Positions 1-6,430 of a DNA stretch of 35,643 nt are shown here, in pieces (the first letter of the stretch is position 1; each line of letters starts with the position of its first letter). Below the pieces are notes generated by a model. The model was not told where the DNA came from. It was given only the letters and a program-made list of their open reading frames with translations, and did not search any database. The DNA is taken from contig PMSX01000307.1 of assembly GCA_003167495.1 (NCBI GenBank), positions 19,837 through 55,479 of the forward strand, given 5' to 3'. This DNA comes from Bryobacterales bacterium (GTDB taxonomy: Bacteria; Acidobacteriota; Terriglobia; Bryobacterales; Bryobacteraceae). Position numbers and translations under genes: made by a program.

Positions 1-60
1 CGCGACTGCAAAGGAGTCGGCACGCATCCCTCAAACATCGGATTTTTTCACACTTTGTAA
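1..60. repeat. 60-bp direct repeat, copy A
   Basis: This sequence recurs at 2766-2825 with two single-base indels and two substitutions. Both copies contain the string CATCGGATTTTTTCACACTT. The start of the repeat, CGCGACTGCAAAGGAGTCGG, resembles the short intergenic repeats at 2675 and 14401. The window begins inside or at the edge of this copy, so its left limit is unknown. Confidence 0.85.
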
Positions 61-86
61 GCACCCTCAGGTCAGCCAGTTCCGCA

Positions 87-1121
87 TCACCAAATCGTCG
101 GCGATTCTAGAAGCCGAATTCGCCGCCGGTCACAGTCGATTTCCGCGTTGACTCCAAGCGGAAGAATGAACTTCGGATCGGTGTGTCCAAAATCCATTCG
201 GGTGATGACCGGAAGCGACCCTAGACCTAATTCGCCAAGCACCCGCAACAACGCGCCATCATACGCTTCAAAACTCGTTTCGTCGCCATAAGGCCGTCCA
301 AATAGAATGCCACGGGCTTCACTCAGTGCCCCCGTTGCAGCCAATGCCCGGAGCATATAAGTCACGGCAGCGGGCGATGGCTGATCCTCTGATGTCTCGA
401 GGAACAGGATGCTATTTCGCCAAACCGACAGCTCCGGCCAAACCGGAGTGCCGCGGAGCCAGTCAACGACCTCGAGACACCCGCCGATCAATCTGCCATA
501 ATGCTGCCCGTTCCCCTGAAGCCACTTCCACCCAGAGCACGCCTGAAGCTTTCGCTTCTTCTCATTCCGCTTCCCATCACCCCACTCAAAAGATGCGCAC
601 GTCCAACCGTCGGAGTTTGGTGGAATCAATAACGACGGCTCCGATGCAAAGATGACCTGACGCACCGATTCAGCCATGTAAGGCAGCAATCCGCCATTCT
701 CGTCGAAGCCGGCCATGAGGGACGGTCCATAGAAGGAAGTCACTCCCGCCTTTAGAAAAGCGAAGTGCGTCACTGTTGAGTCCGAGTAACCGAGAAAGAC
801 CTTGGGATTCTCGCGAATTACGGAATAGTCTAGGAACGGCAGTATCCGAATCGAATCATCACCGCCGATTGTGGAGATGATGCCCTGGATCGATGGATCC
901 CTTAGGACCTCCATGAGGTCTGCTGCTCGCGCCTCGGGATGCGCTTCCAGCCAGGGAGTGTCCTTTAAGGCATGGCGGCTCTCAATGACTTCGACGCCGA
1001 AAGTTTCCTGCAACCTGCGCTTTCCGTCTTGGTACGCCTGGGGGAACGCGCTCGACCAGCCGCGTGAAAGCGATATGGCCGCGATCTTGTCCCCAGGACG
1101 AAGAGCACGGGGTTTAATCAT
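87..1121 (-). CDS. LD-carboxypeptidase / MccF-like peptidase S66
   Basis: This 344-aa protein looks like a serine peptidase of family S66, the family of LD-carboxypeptidases of murein recycling and of MccF, which cleaves microcin C-type conjugates. Visible family motifs are GYSDST near residue 111, where Ser113 is the likely nucleophile, LFLETSEDQPSP carrying the catalytic Glu, and FGHTDPKFILPLG carrying the catalytic His. The ETSEDxPSP form is closer to MccF than to LdcA. I chose the ATG at 1121 because MIKPRALRPGDKIA is the usual family start; the upstream extension is Arg-rich and overlaps the neighbouring gene. No signal peptide is visible, so a cytoplasmic location is likely. It starts 8 bp after the stop of the gene at 1130-1960 and probably shares its transcript. 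Whether the substrate is murein peptide or a peptide antibiotic cannot be told. Confidence 0.85.
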   Translation of the reverse strand: MIKPRALRPGDKIAAISLSRGWSSAFPQAYQDGKRRLQETFGVEVIESRHALKDTPWLEAHPEARAADLMEVLRDPSIQGIISTIGGDDSIRILPFLDYSVIRENPKVFLGYSDSTVTHFAFLKAGVTSFYGPSLMAGFDENGGLLPYMAESVRQVIFASEPSLLIPPNSDGWTCASFEWGDGKRNEKKRKLQACSGWKWLQGNGQHYGRLIGGCLEVVDWLRGTPVWPELSVWRNSILFLETSEDQPSPAAVTYMLRALAATGALSEARGILFGRPYGDETSFEAYDGALLRVLGELGLGSLPVITRMDFGHTDPKFILPLGVNAEIDCDRRRIRLLESPTIW

Positions 1122-1129
1122 GGACAGAC

Positions 1130-1960
1130 TCAACCAATTATGGCAATCGTCGCGAAAATGGGCGAGGCTAGGTCGGCATCTCCGCGGATCACGGCTCGTG
1201 CGCGGGCGCCTACGCGGTCGAGACCCTTGGTGAACAACCGCCAAACCGTATCCTGCGGGAGAACCACGTCCGTTGCCGGCTCGGCTTCTGCATCAAGAGC
1301 GAGGGTCCACGCTTTCTCAGTCCTATGGAGGAACCAGACGCCACCGGCGGCACCCGAAATCTCAAACCTCACGACAGTCCCCGCCGTCGCCACGGCATGA
1401 CGAAAGTTGTACGGCAGAGCTCGCACAAATGTATCGAGTACCGGTGATAGAAAGTACGGATCGTAGAGTGGCGGACGATCGGTGGCGTCCCTAATCTGCT
1501 GCTGGTGGTGCCACCGTTCTGTGAATTCACGCGCGATATCAAACCACACGGGAGCCGAATCTGGGCCGGCCCAGCTTACCGGGCGGCCATTGGCCATCGG
1601 GTCGAGAGACGCAAAACACGTCTCGACTTCGGGTCCGGAAAAGGCCAGGAATTCGCAGAGTAAGCGCGGACTCATGCGGCGCGCCGCCAGAACCCATTCG
1701 CCGTTCAACCGGTTCACCAGTTCAATAAGCTGATCGTGACCATGGATTGCCGCACTGGACAGACGAAACCCATCGCGCTTTCCGGCAAGTATCGCAATAT
1801 CGCCTCCGAGCAAATGGGCCGCCACATCTTTCACAGACCAACCCGGGGCCGCGGTCGGACGAGACCAATCGCCATCACCAAGACCGGCAAGCAGCGTGAG
1901 CAAATGGGTTCGCAAAGGAGCAAACCGATTGACCACGATGATTTCCTCCGGACGTTTCAT
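1130..1960 (-). CDS. maleylpyruvate isomerase family (DinB-like) protein
   Basis: This 276-aa protein matches the mycothiol-dependent maleylpyruvate isomerase N-terminal fold, a DinB-like four-helix metal-binding bundle. Visible motifs are GDWSRPTAAPGWSVKDVAAH near residues 29-48 and FTERWHHQQQIRDAT further on. Their histidines fit the three-His metal site of the family. The C-terminal third resembles the SCP2-like domain often attached to it. Members use a thiol cofactor or metal for isomerase or transferase reactions, but the substrate here is unknown; outside mycothiol-producing actinobacteria the family name is not a reliable function. The start at 1960 places MKRPEEIIVVNRF at the N-terminus. 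It is the first gene of a two-gene leftward operon with the S66 peptidase, which suggests a joint detoxification or self-protection role, but that is inference. Confidence 0.75.
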   Translation of the reverse strand: MKRPEEIIVVNRFAPLRTHLLTLLAGLGDGDWSRPTAAPGWSVKDVAAHLLGGDIAILAGKRDGFRLSSAAIHGHDQLIELVNRLNGEWVLAARRMSPRLLCEFLAFSGPEVETCFASLDPMANGRPVSWAGPDSAPVWFDIAREFTERWHHQQQIRDATDRPPLYDPYFLSPVLDTFVRALPYNFRHAVATAGTVVRFEISGAAGGVWFLHRTEKAWTLALDAEAEPATDVVLPQDTVWRLFTKGLDRVGARARAVIRGDADLASPIFATIAIIG

Positions 1961-2079
1961 AGGAGCATTGCTGTTGCGGGTTCGTTCTTCTAATTGTAGA
2001 GTGGATCGTCGCCTTAACCGCAAGCAAATTTCGACACCGATAAGCGCGTTCCGTATTATCCTGGTAGTCTGAGTTCTCT

Positions 2080-2544
2080 TTGAGATACATCTTCCTCACA
2101 CTCGCCCTGATCTCGTCTGAAAGCACTTGGGCCGCGGACGATCCGGGTCGCCGATTGACAATCGGATCGGTGATAGAGGAAATCGACCGTTCGAACGGCG
2201 GCTGTTCCCTCCAACTCCCTCGCGAATTCGCGAACAGAGAAGGCAAATTTATCTTCCTAAGTGATGTTGAAGGGCACGCGCTGATCAATGTGGATGGCGT
2301 CGATGCGCATCTCACGCTCGTGAAATCAAAAGGGCCGGATGTCAAACAGCGCGGCCAGCTTGGCGACCATTCTGCCTACTCCTATGCCGGAGATGGCATC
2401 GACTTCGAAGTCGATTACGTTGTAACCAGTAGCTGCCCACCCGGAAATGACGGGTGCAAGATTACCCACTACGATGCGATCTTGACCGTAAAGCGCGGCA
2501 AAGCGCGCAAGACCATTGCCGCCAAGGCCGTCTGTGGAACCTGA
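2080..2544 (+). CDS. small secreted protein of unknown function
   Basis: This 154-aa protein has an apparent signal peptide, MRYIFLTLALISSESTWA, with likely cleavage before ADDPG. The start codon is TTG at 2080 and there is no clear ribosome-binding site, so the start is uncertain, although it fits the signal peptide exactly. The mature part has four cysteines: one in NGGCSLQL, two in SCPPGNDGC and one near the C-terminus (KAVCGT). This suggests disulfide bonds and an exported location. I recognise no family. It is divergent from the 1130-1960 gene and lies between the two copies of the 60-bp repeat. Confidence 0.65.
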   Translation: MRYIFLTLALISSESTWAADDPGRRLTIGSVIEEIDRSNGGCSLQLPREFANREGKFIFLSDVEGHALINVDGVDAHLTLVKSKGPDVKQRGQLGDHSAYSYAGDGIDFEVDYVVTSSCPPGNDGCKITHYDAILTVKRGKARKTIAAKAVCGT

Positions 2545-2674
2545 TGCCTCGGTGCCACCGAAAACCAAGCAAAGGCGACAATATCCACGTGTGACGTACT
2601 TTGTCGACCGCATAACTAGCTATCCACTTCACTCGGTCCACGCAACCGCCTAAAGGTTCTACATTCCCGAATCG

Positions 2675-2695
2675 GAGCCGGAAGCGTAAGCGACC
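2675..2695 (+). repeat. 21-bp dispersed intergenic repeat
   Basis: The sequence GAGCCGGAAGCGTAAGCGAC plus one more C is found again, base for base, at 14401-14421 in another intergenic gap. The centre GCGTAAGC can form a short imperfect hairpin. I recall very similar GAGCCG...GTAAG... strings as abundant intergenic repeats in acidobacterial and planctomycete genomes; that is memory, not a search. Confidence 0.8.
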
Positions 2696-2761
2696 TAACT
2701 CGTTCGGGACCGCCTTGCTGACGCGTCTCGGCCATCTTTTTCACCCCCCAAACTTCTAGCC

Positions 2762-2784
2762 GAGCCGCGACTGCAAGGAGTCGG
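2762..2784 (+). repeat. variant copy of the dispersed GAGCCG repeat
   Basis: It starts with GAGCCGCGACTGCAAGGAGT and looks like a diverged member of the same family as 2675-2695: the same GAGCCG start, a central purine-rich AAGG/TAAG and a GG end. It forms the left end of copy B of the 60-bp repeat. Confidence 0.55.
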
Positions 2785-2825
2785 CAACGCATCCTTCAAA
2801 CATCGGATTTTTTCACACTTTCTAA
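2766..2825. repeat. 60-bp direct repeat, copy B
   Basis: This is the second copy of the sequence at 1-60, in the same orientation, with two compensating one-base indels and two substitutions. Similarity stops at 2825, 16 bases before the transposase stop codon, so the repeat belongs to the host genome or to an older element rather than to the transposase gene. Confidence 0.85.
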
Positions 2826-2835
2826 TGCTAAGACT

Positions 2836-4145
2836 GGCTCGTCAGAAAAATTCGTGGGTTGATTCAGGCTCGGGCAGTTTCCCAAGTGTGTGATAGAGCG
2901 CGAGTTCTAGGGCGCGCAAGGTACGGAAGCCGTAGGATCTTCTCATAGTGACTTTGGCTTTGTTGTTCAGGCCCTCCACGACGCCGCTGGAAAGCAGCTT
3001 TTGAGCGTGGAAATAGTTGAGGATCAGTTCACGGTGCCGGCGTAGTGTCCGGGCAATCTTCTTCATAGGCTCGATGCGGGATCGCATGACGTGCCGGCAC
3101 CATTCATCGAGGAATTTTCCAGCCCAGGCGGGGGAGTTGTAATCCCAGAGTTGCTGAAAGGCTTCCTTGAGAAGATAGGCCCGAACGCTCTTCAGGTTGT
3201 AACGAAGGAGGTCGCGAAGGCGAAATCGTTGCTTGCCGGTGAGGTTCTCTTGGCGCTTGAGCAAGAGCCAGCGGGATTTCTTCAGGACTGGGTGAAACCC
3301 TTCTTGTTTCATGCGGCGCGCCTCTTCAGCGCGAACTTCGTCAAGAGCCTTATTCATCTTCGCCACGATGTGGAAGCGGTCGAGTATATGAAGGGCATCG
3401 GAGCACTTTTCGCGGATGACCTTCAGATAGGGTTCCCACATGTCGGAACAGACAAAGACGATCTTCGAGGCCACCTGGTCGCCGATAGTGGTGAAAAATC
3501 CCTGGAAGGATTCGATCGTTATTTCTTTTCCGATCCAAAGCAAGCGCGTGACATCGAGATCGATCTGGTAAACCAGCGTGAGGTACTTATGACCTTTGGC
3601 GTATTGGATTTCGTCGACGCCGATAGCTTCGATCTGCCCCATCGTTCGATGTTTGATCCCCCAGTCGACGACATGCTCGACAGCATCGAAAACCTTTTCC
3701 CATGAAGTGCGGAAGGCTTCGGCTGTTTCCTTCCAGGACAATCGCCGCGCCCAGCGTGCCAGAAACAACATGTAGGCTCTGGTCAACGTGCGCTTGCCGT
3801 CCCCCCACGGAACTTCCTCGACGACGACCGCCTCACAGCGGCGGCAATCGACGCGCCGCATGGAATAAAGCAGAAAAACCAGAAAGCCCCAAAAAGGGAT
3901 AAACTCGAAACGCCTTTCGGAGAGTTGATCATAACCGGGGGCCGGCTGATGGCAGCGCGAACAGACCGCCCCCGAACCTTTGCGCGGACGCACGGCAATC
4001 TCAATACTCTTATGATCGGAACTGAAGCGGGCCTGCTGATAAACGAATCCCGGAAAGTGGTGACAGCGATTTAGAATCGTGATAAGTTGCAGCATGAAAT
4101 GGAAGATGTGAAGGCGAGAACTACCAAGATAAACCGTGCCGCATC
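2836..4145 (-). mobile_element. ISL3-family insertion sequence, ends approximate
   Basis: The element is defined by its transposase (2842-4095). A right end near 2836 is suggested because GGCTCGTCAGAAAAATTCGT begins there, just outside the stop codon; ISL3 ends commonly begin with GG. The left end is placed where similarity to the broken gene at 4150-4619 seems to stop. I could not find a matching inverted repeat at the left or an 8-bp target duplication, so the ends may be worn. Confidence 0.5.
2842..4095 (-). CDS. ISL3-family transposase
   Basis: This 417-aa DDE transposase catalyses movement of an ISL3-type insertion sequence. Recognisable features in order are an N-terminal zinc-ribbon region (VCSRCHQPAPGYDQL and MRRVDCRRCEA), a helix-turn-helix-like stretch (RLSWKETAEAFRTSWEKVFD), the core IEAIGVDEIQYAKGHKYLTL with the first Asp, FVCSDMWEPYLKVI with the second, and a C-terminal GVVEGLNNKAKVTMRRSYGF with the last Glu. 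The length is normal for the family. I chose the ATG at 4095 (MLQLITILNRCHHFPGF) because that is the family start. The frame stays open up to 4500, but that upstream part belongs to a different, broken gene. The ORF looks intact, so the element could be active if its ends are. Confidence 0.93.
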   Translation of the reverse strand: MLQLITILNRCHHFPGFVYQQARFSSDHKSIEIAVRPRKGSGAVCSRCHQPAPGYDQLSERRFEFIPFWGFLVFLLYSMRRVDCRRCEAVVVEEVPWGDGKRTLTRAYMLFLARWARRLSWKETAEAFRTSWEKVFDAVEHVVDWGIKHRTMGQIEAIGVDEIQYAKGHKYLTLVYQIDLDVTRLLWIGKEITIESFQGFFTTIGDQVASKIVFVCSDMWEPYLKVIREKCSDALHILDRFHIVAKMNKALDEVRAEEARRMKQEGFHPVLKKSRWLLLKRQENLTGKQRFRLRDLLRYNLKSVRAYLLKEAFQQLWDYNSPAWAGKFLDEWCRHVMRSRIEPMKKIARTLRRHRELILNYFHAQKLLSSGVVEGLNNKAKVTMRRSYGFRTLRALELALYHTLGKLPEPESTHEFF

Positions 4146-4149
4146 TGCG

Positions 4150-4619
4150 CCACGTCGCGACCTTGAACGCGTCCATGAGACTTTCCCGGGTATCGAGAAA
4201 CTGGCTGAAGATCGAACGTTGCTCAGCTGCCGGACGCTCTAAGAAAGGCGTCGCATTCGATTTTCCAGGGGTGGCTGGATAGTTCCGGGCCAGAACATGT
4301 AAGGCCTCGGTCTTGTTCATCGCACAAACGCCTACCCAATGACCATCAGATTTGGCTCTAGCGTTCTGCAGGCTGCCATTGTTGGCCGGTACCTCCCAGG
4401 GCGATAGATCTTTTTGCAGGGGAACTTGAGCGGCGGAGAGTCGTCCCGATCTCTTCCATAGGCTTTCGGCGCGCCATCCCAATCGACAATCAGCTTGCAC
4501 TAATACGTCAGTGCCGAGAATCCGCCCGGACCCTGGAGCGGAATGACCGGGACGGGCGGCTCCCTGCGGCCGCTAAAACCTCCGATAGTTTTACCTACCA
4601 CTATTGTGTTGCCCGACAT
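4150..4619 (-). pseudogene. broken gene with DWDGAPKAYG motif, interrupted beside the IS
   Basis: A start at 4619 has a good ribosome-binding site (GGAGG, 7 bases upstream). The frame reads MSGNTIVVGKTIGGFSG and runs 39 codons to an in-frame TAG at 4500-4502. Immediately after the stop the same frame continues with CKLIVDWDGAPKAYGRDRDD. Around 4420 the coding signal moves to another frame, which reads PLQKDLSPWEVPANNGSLQN, then HWVGVCAMNKTEALHVL and RSIFSQFLDTRESL, before joining the IS. The pieces read as one former protein with a nonsense codon, a frameshift and a truncated 3' end. The DxDGAPxAY string resembles proteins related to GH75-type chitosanases, but I cannot confirm the family. 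An alternative is that the 39-codon ORF is a real small gene. Confidence 0.6.
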
Positions 4620-5066
4620 TCAACTACCTCCACATTTGTCAACTTCTATGAGCCGGTCTTGCCTTTGGCCACCAGCTAACCTTAAGATCGCAATTCGACT
4701 AAAAGAACCGACACCAAGCCGCACAGTTTTTCACTCTACTTCCGCGTGGAGCAGATATGAGACACTCGCGGATTTGTCAAACTGCTACTGCCTCGCCCGG
4801 CAAAGCCGGGAGAACCCTCAACTTATTAGCTGGAACTTGCCGATCGACTTCCGCCGGGACGCTCGATGATTTCTCTGAACCGGAATCACTGGATCACCAC
4901 GCCGGGAGTCCGCTGCCGGGCGGCGTCGTTTCAGCGTAACCCTGGTTTACTACGAATCGGTGGTTGGTTGCCGTCTTTGGACTAAGAGCTCTCAGTCTCA
5001 GGTAAAACTGTCAGCCATAGCTACCGCAATTGAAGTATGCCGATCGTTTGACTGGACGACAACAGG
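4620..5066. other. intergenic region without a convincing gene
   Basis: Frames here are open for at most about 100 codons and show no recognisable motif or ribosome-binding site. The stretch holds the upstream region of the broken gene at 4619 and a small G+C hairpin at 4796-4810. It separates that gene from the 3' end of the methyltransferase-like gene. Confidence 0.6.
4796..4810. other. short perfect hairpin CCCGGC-AAA-GCCGGG
   Basis: The six-base arms CCCGGC and GCCGGG enclose AAA. No T-run follows on either strand, so a standard intrinsic terminator is not supported. It lies downstream of the leftward gene that ends at 5067, although 256 bases away. Confidence 0.4.
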
Positions 5067-5621
5067 CTAACGGATCAGTGGCAAATATGCTGGGCGTTTC
5101 TTCTTCCACGCTTCAAACTGCTGACCAAAACGGTCTCGCAGCAGACCGTCTTCAACGTGAATGCGGATCTCGATGCCTGCCAGGAAAAGCACGATGCCGA
5201 TCGGCCACCAGGGAAGCCGTCCCAAAAGGAAGACGCACATGATCATCATCGCGATCATGGACGCGTAGATGGGGTGCCGGACGATCTGGTAAGGCCCCGA
5301 TGTGACCAACTCATGGTCGTCGTTGATCGCGGCTTTGATTTGCCATTGCTTTCCCAGGTGACGAACGCCGCTCGATGCCAGCCAAATTCCCACCAGTCCG
5401 AACGCGACGCCGGCGAGTATCCGCCAAAGGGGTATCGGTACCGCCCAAAGTGTCCCCGCCGGCAGCAAAATCGCCCAGTAGCCGAGTATCTGGAGACCGA
5501 TTCCCCAACGGAAGTTCGGCGCAATCTCTATGGGTGTGCTCTTACGTTTGGGCCTGAAAAGGACGAACTGCAGTATCCACAAAATCCACAAACCAAACAT
5601 GTACCAGACCGGCATCGTCAT
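5067..5621 (-). CDS. isoprenylcysteine carboxyl methyltransferase (ICMT/PEMT) family membrane protein
   Basis: This 184-aa integral membrane protein has about four to five hydrophobic segments. Its C-terminal half shows the signature of the ICMT/PEMT methyltransferase family: HELVTSGPYQIVRHPIYASM near residues 115-135, followed by a hydrophobic hairpin and RIHVEDGLLRDRFGQQFEAW. In characterised relatives the RHP motif and the E-x-x-L end bind S-adenosylmethionine at the membrane face. The substrate is unknown; bacterial members act on lipids or are uncharacterised. I chose the ATG at 5621 because GGAG lies 8 bases upstream; a GTG at 5630 is the alternative. It is divergent from the sigma factor gene at 5743 and appears to be transcribed alone. 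Confidence 0.8.
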   Translation of the reverse strand: MTMPVWYMFGLWILWILQFVLFRPKRKSTPIEIAPNFRWGIGLQILGYWAILLPAGTLWAVPIPLWRILAGVAFGLVGIWLASSGVRHLGKQWQIKAAINDDHELVTSGPYQIVRHPIYASMIAMMIMCVFLLGRLPWWPIGIVLFLAGIEIRIHVEDGLLRDRFGQQFEAWKKKRPAYLPLIR

Positions 5622-5719
5622 CGTTGTCACTCCGTTTGAGCATCTTTCCCGTCACCTTTCAACACGCAGAACAGGAGAAGAAACTGTCACGGCAGAAATC
5701 TTTTTTCAGTTTTAACTGG

Positions 5720-5728
5720 TGCTATACT
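5720..5728 (+). promoter_or_regulatory. candidate extended -10 promoter for the sigma factor
   Basis: TG at 5720-5721, one base, then TATACT at 5723-5728 form an extended -10 element. Transcription would start near 5735, leaving a leader of only about 8 bases before the ATG at 5743. That fits the lack of a ribosome-binding site there. No strong -35 box is seen; a T-run lies at 5700-5707. Confidence 0.45.
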
Positions 5729-5742
5729 CTCCCCTGATTCAG

Positions 5743-6321
5743 ATGTCCTCGTCCCCTAATGATGTAACGCAATTGCTCCACCGTTGGGCTCACGGAGACC
5801 GGGGGGCGCTGGACGAGCTGATGCCCTTGATTTACAGGGAATTGCATAAGTTGGCTAAGCGGCAGATGATCCAGCAGAAGCCCGACCATACGCTGCAGAC
5901 GACTGCGGTAATCCATGAGGCGTATCTGAGGTTGGGAGGCAGCGGCTCAGAGAAGGATTGGGAAAATCGGGCTCACTTTTTCGGTGTGGCGGCAAAGGCT
6001 ATGCGGCATGTCTTAGTCGATCATGCGCGCACGGGGCGGGCTGGCAAACGCGGCGGCGCGGTTCGGATCGAGCAGCTGAGCGACGGCGCCGATATTGGCG
6101 AACTTCGACCTGCCGAAATGATCGCGCTGGACGACGCGCTTACCTCGCTCACATTGCAATACCCACGTCAGGCTGAAGTGGTCGAACTTCGTTATTTCGG
6201 GGGACTAACTGTGGAAGAAACGGCAGTGGCGCTCAAGCTATCGCCTGAAACCGTAGCTCGCGACTGGCGATTTGCCAGAGCTTTTCTGCGTACCGAGCTA
6301 AAGCCTGACATAAGAGGTTGA
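5743..6321 (+). CDS. ECF-type RNA polymerase sigma factor (TIGR02999-like)
   Basis: This 192-aa sigma factor directs RNA polymerase to a special promoter set. Region 2 is seen as ELMPLIYRELHKLAKRQM and TLQTTAVIHEAYLRL, followed by ENRAHFFGVAAKAMRHVLVD. Region 4 is EVVELRYFGGLTVEETAVAL followed by KLSPETVARDWRFARAFL, a helix-turn-helix that reads the -35 element. The HEAYLRL and AHFFGVAAKAMRHVLVDHAR strings are typical of the TIGR02999 group, which is expanded in acidobacteria and planctomycetes and usually sits next to a Ser/Thr kinase, as here. I chose the ATG at 5743 (MSSSPNDVTQLL) by family length; a GTG at 5719 is in frame but overlaps the candidate promoter. No anti-sigma factor is visible, so control by the downstream kinase is the likely route. 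Confidence 0.92.
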   Translation: MSSSPNDVTQLLHRWAHGDRGALDELMPLIYRELHKLAKRQMIQQKPDHTLQTTAVIHEAYLRLGGSGSEKDWENRAHFFGVAAKAMRHVLVDHARTGRAGKRGGAVRIEQLSDGADIGELRPAEMIALDDALTSLTLQYPRQAEVVELRYFGGLTVEETAVALKLSPETVARDWRFARAFLRTELKPDIRG

Positions 6322-6430
6322 GAAACATAAATGCCGACATACAGCATACAAATAAGCAGAGCAGCCAGCTTTTGCTGGGGTTTAGATTTCGCAATGATAT
6401 CAATGGACCGCATGCATTCCTGAAAGATTT

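Larger units (their letters stand above)
2545..2841. other. intergenic stretch carrying dispersed repeats
   Basis: No convincing gene lies here. The stretch contains two short repeats of one type (2675-2695 and 2762-2784), and the second runs directly into copy B of the 60-bp repeat. It separates the small secreted protein from the stop codon of the transposase. Confidence 0.7.

Noticed and set aside
3091..3705. 204-codon rightward frame inside the transposase
   Set aside because: It lies wholly antisense to a well-conserved transposase and has no motif of its own.
4096..4500. N-terminal extension of the transposase giving a 552-residue protein
   Set aside because: ISL3 transposases begin at the MLQLITILNR equivalent; the added 135 residues resemble the broken upstream gene and not the transposase family.
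4796..4810. Hairpin CCCGGC-AAA-GCCGGG as an intrinsic terminator
   Set aside because: There is no T-run on either side and it is 256 bases from the nearest stop, so it is listed only as a hairpin.
4543..4869. 108-codon rightward frame upstream of the methyltransferase-like gene
   Set aside because: Composition is unlike its neighbours, there is no start signal, and it overlaps the antisense of the broken gene at 4619.
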